From IMG/VR virus record IMGVR_UViG_3300010233_001936, positions 1-37,772 of that record: a DNA stretch of 37,772 nt; one strand, written 5' to 3'. Shown piece by piece: positions 6,767-14,418 of the stretch. The translations under genes and the position numbers were made by a program. The notes beneath the pieces were generated by a model. That model was not told the origin of the DNA, made no database searches, and worked only from the letters and a program-made list of their open reading frames with translations. Origin of the DNA: a virus. Position 1 is the first letter of the stretch; every line of letters begins with the position of its first letter.

Positions 6767-6810
6767 TCTCTGAACGGAGTAAAGACCACTTGTCAACAGA
6801 ACGGTCAGAA

Positions 6811-6849
6811 AAGGCGAACCCCTTAAAAAGGTTCGCCTTTTTCTTTTGG
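6811..6849 (+). terminator. Intrinsic terminator after the tmRNA
   Basis: AAGGCGAACC (6811-6820) pairs perfectly with GGTTCGCCTT (6830-6839) around a 9-base loop and is followed by a T-rich run. It ends the tmRNA transcript before clpP. Confidence 0.93.
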
Positions 6850-6867
6850 TCTTTAAAAATCATTCCA

Positions 6868-6874
6868 CTAAATA
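6868..6874 (+). promoter_or_regulatory. Late-type element CTAAATA before clpP
   Basis: CTAAATA lies between the tmRNA terminator and clpP, 33 bases ahead of the ATG at 6908, with AAAGGA between them. The same CTAAATA form recurs before the genes at 18511 (minus), 29891 and 34448. Confidence 0.45.
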
Positions 6875-6907
6875 GTTCGTTGAAAAATAAACAATTAAAG
6901 GATCGAA

Positions 6908-7495
6908 ATGGTTAATGATAAGCCAAAAAAGCTCGATGATGATACCGATAGACCTTACGCCCATTACGAACAAACAATTACCCGCAGAGTACTTCACTAT
7001 TATTTAAGTTGTGCAATCGAGCAGCCATCTGAATATATTGAAATGATTCATCGCATACAGACTGCAACTGCTGATGAGATTGTCTACGTTCACTTGAACA
7101 CTCCAGGTGGACAATTGGATACTGGTGCTCAAATTATTAATGCAATGCAGTCTACACAAGCTCACGTAATTGTTAGCATTGAAGCGAATTGCCATTCACT
7201 TGGCACATTAATCTTCTTAGCTGCAGATGAGTTTATTGTTCACGACAACTGCTTAATGATGATCCATAACTACAGTGGTGGTATATGGGGTAAGGGTAAT
7301 GAACAACAATCCCAACTCGAAGGTCAAATGAAATGGTTCAACACATTGGCAAAGAAGTTGTACATTCCTTTTCTATCTGCTGATGAGTTTGACCGTGTAG
7401 TTCGTGGCGAGGACTTATGGTTGCAGTCTGACGATATCCGCAAACGACTTGAGAAAATGGTTAAGATTAAAAAGAAGAACGTTGAAAAGAAGTAA
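6908..7495 (+). CDS. clpP: ClpP-like serine protease
   Basis: ClpP forms a tetradecameric barrel that degrades proteins fed by ClpX or ClpA. This 195-residue protein has the substrate-groove NTPGG (64-68), the nucleophile in CHSLGT (Ser97), the histidine in MMIHNY (His120) and the acid in GEDLWLQS (Asp169), so the triad looks complete. The N terminus is a polar segment of about 20 residues unlike a standard propeptide, and the tail is lysine-rich. AAAGGA precedes the ATG. No ClpX is seen in the window, so a host unfoldase would be needed. It directly follows the tmRNA, whose tag is a ClpXP-type degron. Alternative: a phage-specific protease acting on virion or host proteins. Confidence 0.92.
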   Translation: MVNDKPKKLDDDTDRPYAHYEQTITRRVLHYYLSCAIEQPSEYIEMIHRIQTATADEIVYVHLNTPGGQLDTGAQIINAMQSTQAHVIVSIEANCHSLGTLIFLAADEFIVHDNCLMMIHNYSGGIWGKGNEQQSQLEGQMKWFNTLAKKLYIPFLSADEFDRVVRGEDLWLQSDDIRKRLEKMVKIKKKNVEKK

Positions 7496-7510
7496 GGGTT
7501 TACTTATGGT

Positions 7511-8584
7511 ATGGACATGGACGTCCTCCCACTCGAACAAATAATTCGCCAATACATTCCTCTTCCGCACGTAGCTTCAGGAACAGGTTGGTATCAAGTC
7601 CTTTGCAAAGTATGCAACGACTCAGGCAGAAAGGGTCCTCGAGCTGGATTTAAATTTGATAGTAATCAAGTTGTCGGCTACCATTGTTTCAATTGTGGAC
7701 ACAAAGCAAAATACGATCCTGCTACGAATCGAAGCCTATCAAAGGCGATGACAGAAATCCTAACAAGCTTCAATGTTCCAAAGGATGAAGTTGATAAGCT
7801 AAAACTTGAAGCTTTCAAACCACGAGATTTGATTATTAATACACCAACTCAATCTATCATTCAGCAGATTGAGCCAATGGTAGTTCCACTCCCTTCTCAC
7901 TTCTATCCGTTATCAGAAGCAAGTCCAAATGACGTTTGGGGTCAGATTGCCTTGGACTATTTGGAATATGATAGAGGCATTGACCCTAAATCTCATCCAT
8001 TCTATTTGGCTCATAAAACTGGTGATCCGAAGCTAGATCGTTGGTTTGGCAGGGTTATTATTCCAATCTATAAAGATGACAACCTGATCTTCTATATAGG
8101 GCGTGATTTAACAGGGAAAAAACAAAAGAAGTATCTATCTCCTTCATATTCAAAGGAAAAAATAATTTATGGCTTTCACGAGTTATATCGTGAAACAGAA
8201 GAACCACTATACATAGTAGAAGGGTGGTTCGATGCATTCGTGATAAATGGAGTTGCAATTTTAGGCAACGAGATCTCTGAAGCACAAACTACTTGGCTTA
8301 ACAAATCATACAGAAAGAAAGTTTATATTCCAGATAGGTTTGGTGATGGATGGGTTGCTGCTGAACATGCGTTAAAAAAAGGTTGGTCAGTATCAACTCC
8401 TGAAATAGGAAATTGTAAGGATATAAATGAAGCCGTACTAAAATATGGCAAACTTTATGTAATGAAGTCCATTGCAGAAAACATTGCAGAGGGCTTCACA
8501 GCTCAAGCAAGGCTTGGAGTTTATTGCAAGTATGACTCAACTAACAAGGATCGCAGCAAGAAGAAAAATCAAGGCTCACCTTAA
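7511..8584 (+). CDS. 61: DNA primase, T4 gp61-like
   Basis: The 357-residue protein matches bacteriophage primases in layout and length (T4 gp61 is about 340). An N-terminal zinc ribbon has Cys32-x2-Cys35 and Cys59-x2-Cys62. The Toprim domain shows PLYIVEGWFDAF near 233-244, with the catalytic glutamate, and YIPDRFGDGW near 272-281 in the DxD position. It would make RNA primers for lagging-strand synthesis with the gp41-like helicase at 32338, which lies far away here although the two work as a complex. It begins 15 bases after clpP. Confidence 0.88.
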   Translation: MDMDVLPLEQIIRQYIPLPHVASGTGWYQVLCKVCNDSGRKGPRAGFKFDSNQVVGYHCFNCGHKAKYDPATNRSLSKAMTEILTSFNVPKDEVDKLKLEAFKPRDLIINTPTQSIIQQIEPMVVPLPSHFYPLSEASPNDVWGQIALDYLEYDRGIDPKSHPFYLAHKTGDPKLDRWFGRVIIPIYKDDNLIFYIGRDLTGKKQKKYLSPSYSKEKIIYGFHELYRETEEPLYIVEGWFDAFVINGVAILGNEISEAQTTWLNKSYRKKVYIPDRFGDGWVAAEHALKKGWSVSTPEIGNCKDINEAVLKYGKLYVMKSIAENIAEGFTAQARLGVYCKYDSTNKDRSKKKNQGSP

Positions 8585-8939
8585 GCGTAGAGGTCATGTT
8601 TCTGACTTTAAAGTTTCTCCTGTGTTAGTTATGCGTTGGTGGAATCTGTTGAATAATGCTCTATTTGATGGTAAGCTAATTCCACCTAAAAAGATTATAG
8701 TTAAAAAGTTTCGTGATGATTTGGGTCGTTGTCAACCATTAAGCAAAAAGGGACATGTTATTCTTGGTATCTGTAGTGAGTTTTATGATAGGGCACAATT
8801 TATCAGTATCCTTGCTCATGAAATGATTCACCAGTATCAATGGACATTCGTTGGCGAAATGACGCATGGTAAATCTTTTTGGGAATGGAAAGAACCACTT
8901 AAAACAATATTGGATCTACCTCTACACGTATCATATTGA
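8532..8939 (+). CDS. SprT-like zinc metalloprotein
   Basis: The 135-residue form contains HEMIH (96-100), the HExxH zinc and catalytic motif, and a downstream THGKSFW (111-117) supplying the third histidine, as in SprT/Spartan-type proteases. Spartan cleaves DNA-protein crosslinks; the role of phage versions is not established. An open frame begins at ATG 8472, but the extra 20 residues lie wholly inside the primase gene; ATG 8532 leaves a 53-base overlap and is a moderate choice. The basic N terminus (RIAARRKIKAHLKRR) could bind nucleic acid. The setting between primase and topoisomerase fits a DNA-processing role. Confidence 0.85.
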   Translation: MTQLTRIAARRKIKAHLKRRGHVSDFKVSPVLVMRWWNLLNNALFDGKLIPPKKIIVKKFRDDLGRCQPLSKKGHVILGICSEFYDRAQFISILAHEMIHQYQWTFVGEMTHGKSFWEWKEPLKTILDLPLHVSY

Positions 8940-8950
8940 GATATACCATA

Positions 8951-9130
8951 ATGAAAATACATTTAACAGATCGCGATCTTACTCGCGTTCGCGACGATAT
9001 CATTGGTATGCAACAATGGGTTGCATCGAATGAGCCAGATTCAAAAGATCCTACGATTCGTGAGTTGGTAAATAATCTCTTTCGAACTCGATGTTCAGTT
9101 GAAAGGTTAATGCTTGAGAAGAAAGATTAG
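8951..9130 (+). CDS. Hypothetical protein, 59 aa
   Basis: A short, charged, mostly helical protein beginning MKIHLTDRDLTRVRDDIIG. The frame is open from a TTG at 8936 overlapping the previous stop, but ATG 8951 is the better start. It ends 7 bases before the topoisomerase gene. No family recognised. Confidence 0.65.
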   Translation: MKIHLTDRDLTRVRDDIIGMQQWVASNEPDSKDPTIRELVNNLFRTRCSVERLMLEKKD

Positions 9131-9137
9131 ATAATAT

Positions 9138-11012
9138 ATGGCAAAGAAATCAGATTATACTGCTGAGGATATTAAAGTCCTTAGTGAAAGGGACCATGTT
9201 AGATTACGAACACAGGTCTACTTCGGCAACATGTCGAAGACAACATATCCAGTTCCAATTTTTCTAAACGATAAACTTGAAATTAAAAACTTCGAATTTG
9301 TTCCTGCTGTCTATAAAGCAGTAGGAGAGATTATTGATAACTCAATAGACGAATTTGTTAAGATAAATATTCCTAACAAGCTTCTATCAATAGAAGCAAA
9401 TACAGTGCTTGGGACATACACGATCTCAGATAATGGTCGAGGTGTACCAATCGATATGCACTCTACTGGCAAATATACTCCAGAGGTTGCATTCGGATCT
9501 TTACGATCAGGAAGAAATTTCTCTGATGGTAAAGAGGCAGGAGTTAAAGGTCAGAATGGTGTTGGATCTGCTTGCACAAACTATTGTTCAGTTGAATTCT
9601 CTTTAGATATCCATCGTGATGGCAAGCGCTACCGTCAGACATTTTCAGACGGTGCCAATCAAATTTCGAAGCCAAGCATTCGTGCTGGTTCCGATCAGAC
9701 TGGAACAAGTGTTTCTTTTCAACTTGACAGTCGAGTATTTGTAGATCCAACTCTACCTGATGACCTCTTGCATAATCAGGCAATTGAAATTGCACTAACC
9801 AATCCTGGACTTGCTGTTGAGTACAATGGCAACAAATATAAGTTCAAGAAAGGATTTGAGGACATTGTTAAGAAGTTATCAAATAGCTACTTTAAATTTG
9901 AACAACATGGTATTGAGTTTTTTGTTATCTTCGACATCAGTACAAGTTTGGATGAGACAATCTTCTCGTGGGTGAATAGTTCTTTGCTATTTGATGGTGG
10001 ACTTTGCAACACACAATTTTTAAATTCATTCTACGATCACGTAATTGAGCATCTTGCAAGTCAAGCTAAAAAGGCTAAGTGTGAGATAACAAAGAACGAT
10101 GTTCGAGATCATTTGTTTGTATTGGGGAATTTAAAGATTTCAGACCCTCAATACGATGCACAGAGTAAGACAAGATTAACTGGTCCTAACCTTCGTAATG
10201 AAATAAGTACGATGCTTGATAACCAGTGGAAGGAATTCTCTAAGAAGAATAAGGATTGGTTGCAAGTTGTATTTGAACGTGCGATGATTCGTCATCACGT
10301 TCAAGCAGATAAGGAAGCAATTAAGGATCACAAAAAGAACCTTAAGAAGAAGGTCGATGGTCTTATTGATGCTACGAGCACAAATAGATTCGAAACTTGC
10401 CTATTGATAACCGAAGGTGATTCTGCTGCAAGGAAAATTACTGAAGCAAGAAATCCAAAAACAATTGCTTCCTTACCATTAAGTGGTAAGGTGAATAATG
10501 TTTATGGAACAACTGTTGCACAATTACTTAACATGGGCAAGATAACAGATATGTTATCTGCTATTGGATTAATACCTGGACATAAAGCACTTCGAAGTGA
10601 ATTGAATTATGGAAAGGTAATTATATCTGTTGATGCAGACGAAGATGGTAAAGATATTTTTACATTACTTATTAATCTATTCTATTCGTTTTGGCCTGAA
10701 TTATTTGATAAACAATACGATGCATATGTCTATAAATTAGTTGCTCCAAATGTCGTTGCTTCAAAAAATGGAAAACGAATTCATTTTACTAACAAACGAG
10801 ATTACGAAAAAGACAAAGAAAAGTATAAAGGATGGACAATTGAGTATATGAAGGGTCTTGGTTCAATGGACGAAGACGATTGGAAACAAGTAATAGCTGG
10901 AATTGATAAGTATTCAATTCCAATTATTGACGATGGTAATTTTGGCCCTACGTTGGAACTATTGTTTGGACCCAATGCAGAAGCAAGAAAGGACTGGCTA
11001 CAAAAAAGCTAA
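9138..11012 (+). CDS. 39: Type II DNA topoisomerase large subunit, T4 gp39-like
   Basis: This 624-residue protein joins the GHKL ATPase and Toprim parts of a type II topoisomerase. EIIDNSIDEF, DNGRGVPID and GQNGVGSACTNY (about 139) form the ATP site; ITEGDSAARK (about 424) and VDADEDGKD (about 498) form the metal-binding Toprim, and YMKGLGSMDEDDW follows. It works with the gp52-like subunit at 12606 to relieve supercoils and support replication. In T4 the large subunit is split into genes 39 and 60; here it is one unbroken gene. Its last four bases overlap the 3' end of an HNH endonuclease gene on the other strand. Confidence 0.95.
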   Translation: MAKKSDYTAEDIKVLSERDHVRLRTQVYFGNMSKTTYPVPIFLNDKLEIKNFEFVPAVYKAVGEIIDNSIDEFVKINIPNKLLSIEANTVLGTYTISDNGRGVPIDMHSTGKYTPEVAFGSLRSGRNFSDGKEAGVKGQNGVGSACTNYCSVEFSLDIHRDGKRYRQTFSDGANQISKPSIRAGSDQTGTSVSFQLDSRVFVDPTLPDDLLHNQAIEIALTNPGLAVEYNGNKYKFKKGFEDIVKKLSNSYFKFEQHGIEFFVIFDISTSLDETIFSWVNSSLLFDGGLCNTQFLNSFYDHVIEHLASQAKKAKCEITKNDVRDHLFVLGNLKISDPQYDAQSKTRLTGPNLRNEISTMLDNQWKEFSKKNKDWLQVVFERAMIRHHVQADKEAIKDHKKNLKKKVDGLIDATSTNRFETCLLITEGDSAARKITEARNPKTIASLPLSGKVNNVYGTTVAQLLNMGKITDMLSAIGLIPGHKALRSELNYGKVIISVDADEDGKDIFTLLINLFYSFWPELFDKQYDAYVYKLVAPNVVASKNGKRIHFTNKRDYEKDKEKYKGWTIEYMKGLGSMDEDDWKQVIAGIDKYSIPIIDDGNFGPTLELLFGPNAEARKDWLQKS

Positions 11013-11584
11013 ACATCAAATTTGTTATTCTTTGAGAAATTTTCCTTACCTGTAATTATTCGTAAATTGCATAACGTATGCAAACCACAAACTTTCTTCC
11101 CTTGTATTGGAACAATATGGTCTACTGTATACAATTTACCAGTTTGTTTAGTTAATAAGCTGCTTTGTTCGTATAAATCAGCAATTGCCTTTTTCTCATA
11201 CTTATACCACTTGGGAGTAGCTTGCAATATTGCAATTTGGCGCGCAGCTGTTATTGCCCGTTTGCGACCAGGATGTCGTTTCTCCCAATTGCGTTGGTTT
11301 TTATATCCCTCTTCGGGATTTTCGTTGCGAAGCTTCTTTATTTTTGGAGCCAGCGAAGAATGATAATATGCAATACTACGTTTATTAACCTTATCTTTAT
11401 GTTGCTTGCGATAACGTCTATAAGATTGTTTGCTCTTGTCAGTTTTCTTTGTTTGTTGATTACAACTTCGGCACGTACCACCAGCTACAAATCTTGTATC
11501 AATATGACCATATTTGCACGGATGCCCAGTAAAGTACTGGGTCTTGCCTTCAATTTTTGCCTGCTTACGGGATATTACTTGCAT
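11009..11584 (-). CDS. HNH homing endonuclease
   Basis: The 191-residue protein has an N-terminal Cys/His segment, FTGHPCKYGH then GTCRSC (Cys23, His27, Cys38, Cys41), a long basic middle typical of DNA-binding mobile endonucleases, and a C-terminal HNH core: TVDHIVPIQG (His156), GLHTLCNL (His169, Asn173) and ENFSKNN. The frame extends upstream to 11650, but ATG 11584 starts the recognisable domain (MQVISRKQAKIEG) and lies next to a good promoter. It is inverted with respect to its neighbours and abuts the topoisomerase stop, as expected for a mobile gene. It would cut phage lacking the insertion and drive its own spread. Confidence 0.88.
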   Translation of the reverse strand: MQVISRKQAKIEGKTQYFTGHPCKYGHIDTRFVAGGTCRSCNQQTKKTDKSKQSYRRYRKQHKDKVNKRSIAYYHSSLAPKIKKLRNENPEEGYKNQRNWEKRHPGRKRAITAARQIAILQATPKWYKYEKKAIADLYEQSSLLTKQTGKLYTVDHIVPIQGKKVCGLHTLCNLRIITGKENFSKNNKFDV

Positions 11585-11594
11585 AGATAGTTGA

Positions 11595-11623
11595 ATTATA
11601 TAACACAGTAAAGGAAAATTCAA
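11595..11623 (-). promoter_or_regulatory. Sigma70-type promoter for the HNH gene
   Basis: On the minus strand TTGAAT (11623-11618), a 17-base spacer and a perfect TATAAT (11600-11595). The predicted transcription start is within about four bases of ATG 11584, so the mRNA would have almost no leader. Confidence 0.65.
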
Positions 11624-11628
11624 ACACA

Positions 11629-12387
11629 ATGAACAAAAACATAAAACCATTTAGTAAAGAACTAAATGTTGAACTACGAACAATGTATCTCAAATCACTA
11701 CAACACCCAGTGTCGTATGATAATGGATTAACTATACGTCCACGAGTAAGGCACTATAAGCTATGGGAAGCAATTCCCAAGGCTGGAAATATTCGAGACA
11801 TTATTGCAGAAGGCAAGAAGATTTGGGTGTGGAGTGATTTACACTTTGGACACAACAATATCATTAAGTTTAGCAATCGTCCATATCCAGATATTGATAC
11901 GATGAACGAAATGTTGATTAAGACGTTTAACGATATGGTAGGTCCAGATGATATCTCAATTTGGGTAGGTGATATTTCATTTAAAGGTGCAGAAGAATCT
12001 AAACGAATCGTTCGACGAATGAACGGATACAAAATCCTCGTTGTTGGTAATCACGACTTCGAAAAGAAGAAAGGAATTAAGCCACTTGCGATGGATGAAG
12101 TACACATCGTCTATAATCTTGAGATGAGTGAATCGAAGATCGCATTTACTCACTATCCAATGGATAACCTTCCTGAAGGATGGGTCAATGTTCACGGACA
12201 CGTGCACATTGGTGGACATCACGCCGATGAAGTGGAATCAACAACTCACATTAATGTCAATTGTGAATTTTGGGATTACAAACCAATTCCTTTGGATGTG
12301 ATTTACGATAAGGTGGTTGAGTTTGAAGAGCTGGCAAAACAAGGTGTTCGCAAAGGCGCAAAAATAGATTACACAGAATATGACTGA
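11629..12387 (+). CDS. Calcineurin-like metallophosphoesterase
   Basis: The 252-residue protein carries the metallophosphoesterase signature in order: WSDLHFGH (Asp70, His72), WVGD (Asp115), VGNHDF (Asn141, His142), THYP (His175) and VHGHVH (His191, His193). Such proteins cleave phosphomonoesters or diesters using two metal ions; the substrate cannot be read from sequence. It resembles bacterial and phage YfcE-like single-domain enzymes with an extra N-terminal stretch of about 60 residues. AAAGGA lies about 13 bases ahead of the ATG. The 3' end overlaps the next gene by 8 bases. Confidence 0.92.
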   Translation: MNKNIKPFSKELNVELRTMYLKSLQHPVSYDNGLTIRPRVRHYKLWEAIPKAGNIRDIIAEGKKIWVWSDLHFGHNNIIKFSNRPYPDIDTMNEMLIKTFNDMVGPDDISIWVGDISFKGAEESKRIVRRMNGYKILVVGNHDFEKKKGIKPLAMDEVHIVYNLEMSESKIAFTHYPMDNLPEGWVNVHGHVHIGGHHADEVESTTHINVNCEFWDYKPIPLDVIYDKVVEFEELAKQGVRKGAKIDYTEYD

Positions 12388-12625
12388 TACAAGACCAATA
12401 ACAAAGCGTAGCGATATTATCGTTCCAGAATGTCCCAAGTGTAGCGGACGAATGGATCCAGATACTTTACTTTGGGCACCAGAAGAACCTGGTATTCGAG
12501 GTAGAACATTGGATTGCCACTATGGTGATAAGTGTCGTCAGTGTGGATTCATTATTCGAAAGGTTAACTGCTGTGATCGTTGTGCAGCTGTAGTTAAGAA
12601 TCATTATGACGAATATCAAAAGTAG
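12380..12625 (+). CDS. Small zinc-ribbon protein
   Basis: The 81-residue protein has CPKC (18-21), CRQC (52-55) and a CCDRC cluster (64-68), enough cysteines for one or two zinc sites. It overlaps the metallophosphoesterase at its start and the topoisomerase medium subunit by 20 bases at its end, so all three are probably co-translated. It may be a DNA- or protein-binding accessory; no family recognised. Confidence 0.75.
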   Translation: MTDTRPITKRSDIIVPECPKCSGRMDPDTLLWAPEEPGIRGRTLDCHYGDKCRQCGFIIRKVNCCDRCAAVVKNHYDEYQK

Positions 12626-13922
12626 TACTTACATTAATGAGCAACGTAGGGAGTATTCTCTTTACGTTCTTCAAAGCCGTGCGATCCCTCACGCTGCAGA
12701 TGGATTGAAAGCTGCTGCACGTAGAGTAGTTTGGGTAGCAAAGGATGGCAAGAAACGAAAGAGTGCAACGTTGGCTGGTGAGTGTATGCCATTGCATCCT
12801 CATGCTTCTCCTGAAGGTGCTGTTAATACGTTAGCCGCACCATTTGGGAATAACATTCCATTGCTTCATGGCTATGGTGCATTTGGTACTTTACTTGAAC
12901 CAACCGCATATGGTGCTGCTCGTTATACATCTGCAACGATTTCAGACTTTGCAAAGGATGTTGTCCTTCGTGATATTGAAATTGTTCCAATGATGGAAAA
13001 CTACGATGGAACATTAGAAGAACCAGTTCACTTCCTACCACTGATTCCAATCGTATTGCTTAATCCACAAGAAGGAATTGCAGTAGGATTTGCATCTGAT
13101 ATTTTACCACGTGCACTTCAAGACATTGTCCATTCACAACTTGCATACCTTAACTACAAAGGATTTAGAGAACCAAAACCAACATTCGAACCAATCGAAC
13201 AAAAAGCTGTTGAAGCAATTGATGGTAGGTGGAAGTTTGTTGGAAAGATTGAGAAGGTAAATGCTACACAGGTACGAGTACTTAATCTTCCGTATGGACT
13301 TACACATTCAAAGTTTATATCAAACCTATCAAAGCTACAGGAAGTAGATGATCCAATTGTACTTAGTCATGTAGACGATTCTGTTAAACAATACGATATT
13401 CTCGTTCAGTTTAAGAAAGGATCAATCTCACAATGGAGTGAAGAGGAGATACTTGACTGCCTTGGATTGATTACAAAAATATCTGAAAACCTAAATGTAA
13501 TTGATTTTGATGGTAAGCGAGTATGGGCTGCTTCGTATATTGAAATTATCGAAAGGTTTTGTGATTGGAGACTTACTTGGTACAAAGTAAGGTATGAGCG
13601 ATTGGCTGATTTACTTGCTATCGATATGCAACGTTATGAGGACATCCTACTTGCAATTAAGAAGAACGTAGGTGGAACCGCTCGCCAGATTCAATCCCGA
13701 AGCGATTTAAAGGACATCCTTAAAGATTTGGGTATCGTTCATATTGACTACATTGCAGATTTGCAAATTTATAGGTTCACAGAAGAAGAGAAGGAAAAGG
13801 TTGAAGAGAAACTCAATGCTGCTCGTGAACTAATGAAAAGGTACAAACAGTTGTTGAAAAGCGAAGATGAGCGTCGTAAGGTCTACATAGAAGAACTGAA
13901 AGAAGTTGCTTCTAAATATTGA
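12606..13922 (+). CDS. 52: Type II DNA topoisomerase medium subunit, T4 gp52-like
   Basis: This 438-residue protein is close to T4 gp52 in length. It contains SRAIPHAADGLKAAARRVVW (24-43), typical of the GyrA/ParC breakage domain, and LEPTAYGAARYTSATIS, in which Tyr107 is the expected catalytic tyrosine that links to DNA. The C-terminal about 60 residues form a charged coiled coil. It pairs with the large subunit at 9138; three other genes separate the two. No GyrA-like beta-propeller tail is present, as in T4. Confidence 0.95.
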   Translation: MTNIKSSTYINEQRREYSLYVLQSRAIPHAADGLKAAARRVVWVAKDGKKRKSATLAGECMPLHPHASPEGAVNTLAAPFGNNIPLLHGYGAFGTLLEPTAYGAARYTSATISDFAKDVVLRDIEIVPMMENYDGTLEEPVHFLPLIPIVLLNPQEGIAVGFASDILPRALQDIVHSQLAYLNYKGFREPKPTFEPIEQKAVEAIDGRWKFVGKIEKVNATQVRVLNLPYGLTHSKFISNLSKLQEVDDPIVLSHVDDSVKQYDILVQFKKGSISQWSEEEILDCLGLITKISENLNVIDFDGKRVWAASYIEIIERFCDWRLTWYKVRYERLADLLAIDMQRYEDILLAIKKNVGGTARQIQSRSDLKDILKDLGIVHIDYIADLQIYRFTEEEKEKVEEKLNAARELMKRYKQLLKSEDERRKVYIEELKEVASKY

Positions 13923-13930
13923 TATAAATA
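13923..13930 (+). promoter_or_regulatory. T4-type late promoter TATAAATA
   Basis: A perfect TATAAATA directly after the topoisomerase stop and 16 bases before the ATG at 13947. The predicted start would leave about an 11-base leader with TAAGGA. Confidence 0.6.
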
Positions 13931-13946
13931 CAGGGTAAGGAATTTT

Positions 13947-14135
13947 ATGAAATCAATGAGCGATGAGATCCCAACAAAATCTGACTTGGATGCAATTGCA
14001 ACGTTAGCAAAATCTGATGTCGATCAGCTACGTGCAGATTTAGTGAAATCACATTTTTGGATTTACATTTCAATCGCAAGCACTTGGGTTGGACTATTTG
14101 CTACTATTGCATTAATGTTTGTTCACTACCACTAA
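13947..14135 (+). CDS. Small single-helix membrane protein
   Basis: The 62-residue protein has a polar, helix-forming N-terminal half (residues 10-34) and one membrane segment, about FWIYISIASTWVGLFATIAL, near the C terminus, ending in HYH. TAAGG lies six bases upstream of the ATG, behind the late-type promoter. The architecture matches the 83-residue protein at 2476-2727. A lysis or envelope role is possible but not shown. Confidence 0.72.
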   Translation: MKSMSDEIPTKSDLDAIATLAKSDVDQLRADLVKSHFWIYISIASTWVGLFATIALMFVHYH

Positions 14136-14154
14136 AGGAAATTTAAAACCGTTT

Positions 14155-14418
14155 ATGAATCGCCGTTATTCGCCCTCCAGCGAGGCAGCTCACCTTGTAG
14201 CTGAAGTTAGTAGTCTCTCCGATGAACAATGTTTGGAAATCTACGGAATCGAAATTGATCGACTCCTCCTTAAAAATAAGAAAGGACTTATCTACGATAC
14301 AACGTACGATAAGTATTTTAAAACTGTTCCTGAATGGGCTGCATTTTGTGTAGCTCAAGATAGGGATGATTACGAAGAAGAAGATGAGTATAGTGGTAAG
14401 TGGGGAGATGATGAATAA
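14155..14418 (+). CDS. Hypothetical acidic protein, 87 aa
   Basis: Begins MNRRYSPSSEAAHLVAEVSS and ends in a strongly acidic tail (DDYEEEDEYSGKWGDDE). The frame is open from an ATG at 14119 inside the previous gene; ATG 14155 follows AAAGGA by 13 bases and is a moderate choice. The 3' end overlaps the HAD gene by 8 bases. Function unknown. Confidence 0.68.
   Translation: MNRRYSPSSEAAHLVAEVSSLSDEQCLEIYGIEIDRLLLKNKKGLIYDTTYDKYFKTVPEWAAFCVAQDRDDYEEEDEYSGKWGDDE

Larger units (their letters stand above)
6526..6810 (+). ncRNA. ssrA: Circularly permuted (two-piece) tmRNA
   Basis: tmRNA rescues stalled ribosomes by acting first as tRNA-Ala and then as a short mRNA. Here the 3' acceptor part comes first: a T-stem GGGGC/GCCCC (6563-6567, 6576-6580), then CATCTCC (6581-6587), A and CCA (6588-6591). 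After a 44-base intervening segment the 5' part begins GGGGATG (6636-6642), which pairs with CATCTCC with one G-T, restoring a 7-bp acceptor stem. GACAGGTTTCGACA (6642-6655) is the conserved D-loop region. The tag frame reads AANDAMFDQDFALAA then TAA (6719-6766). The preceding TAAAC resembles the TAGTC element before the E. coli resume codon, favouring GCA 6719 over GCA 6722. The outer ends are estimates. Permuted tmRNAs are known from alphaproteobacteria, cyanobacteria and some betaproteobacteria; the tag is alphaproteobacterial in style. Confidence 0.93.

Noticed and set aside
8472-8531. Extra 20 N-terminal residues on the SprT-like protein.
   Set aside because: The segment is wholly inside the primase gene and the metalloprotein domain does not need it; not excluded, only less likely.
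11022-11590. Plus-strand open frames of 113 and 122 residues.
   Set aside because: They lie opposite the HNH endonuclease, whose motifs are unmistakable on the minus strand.
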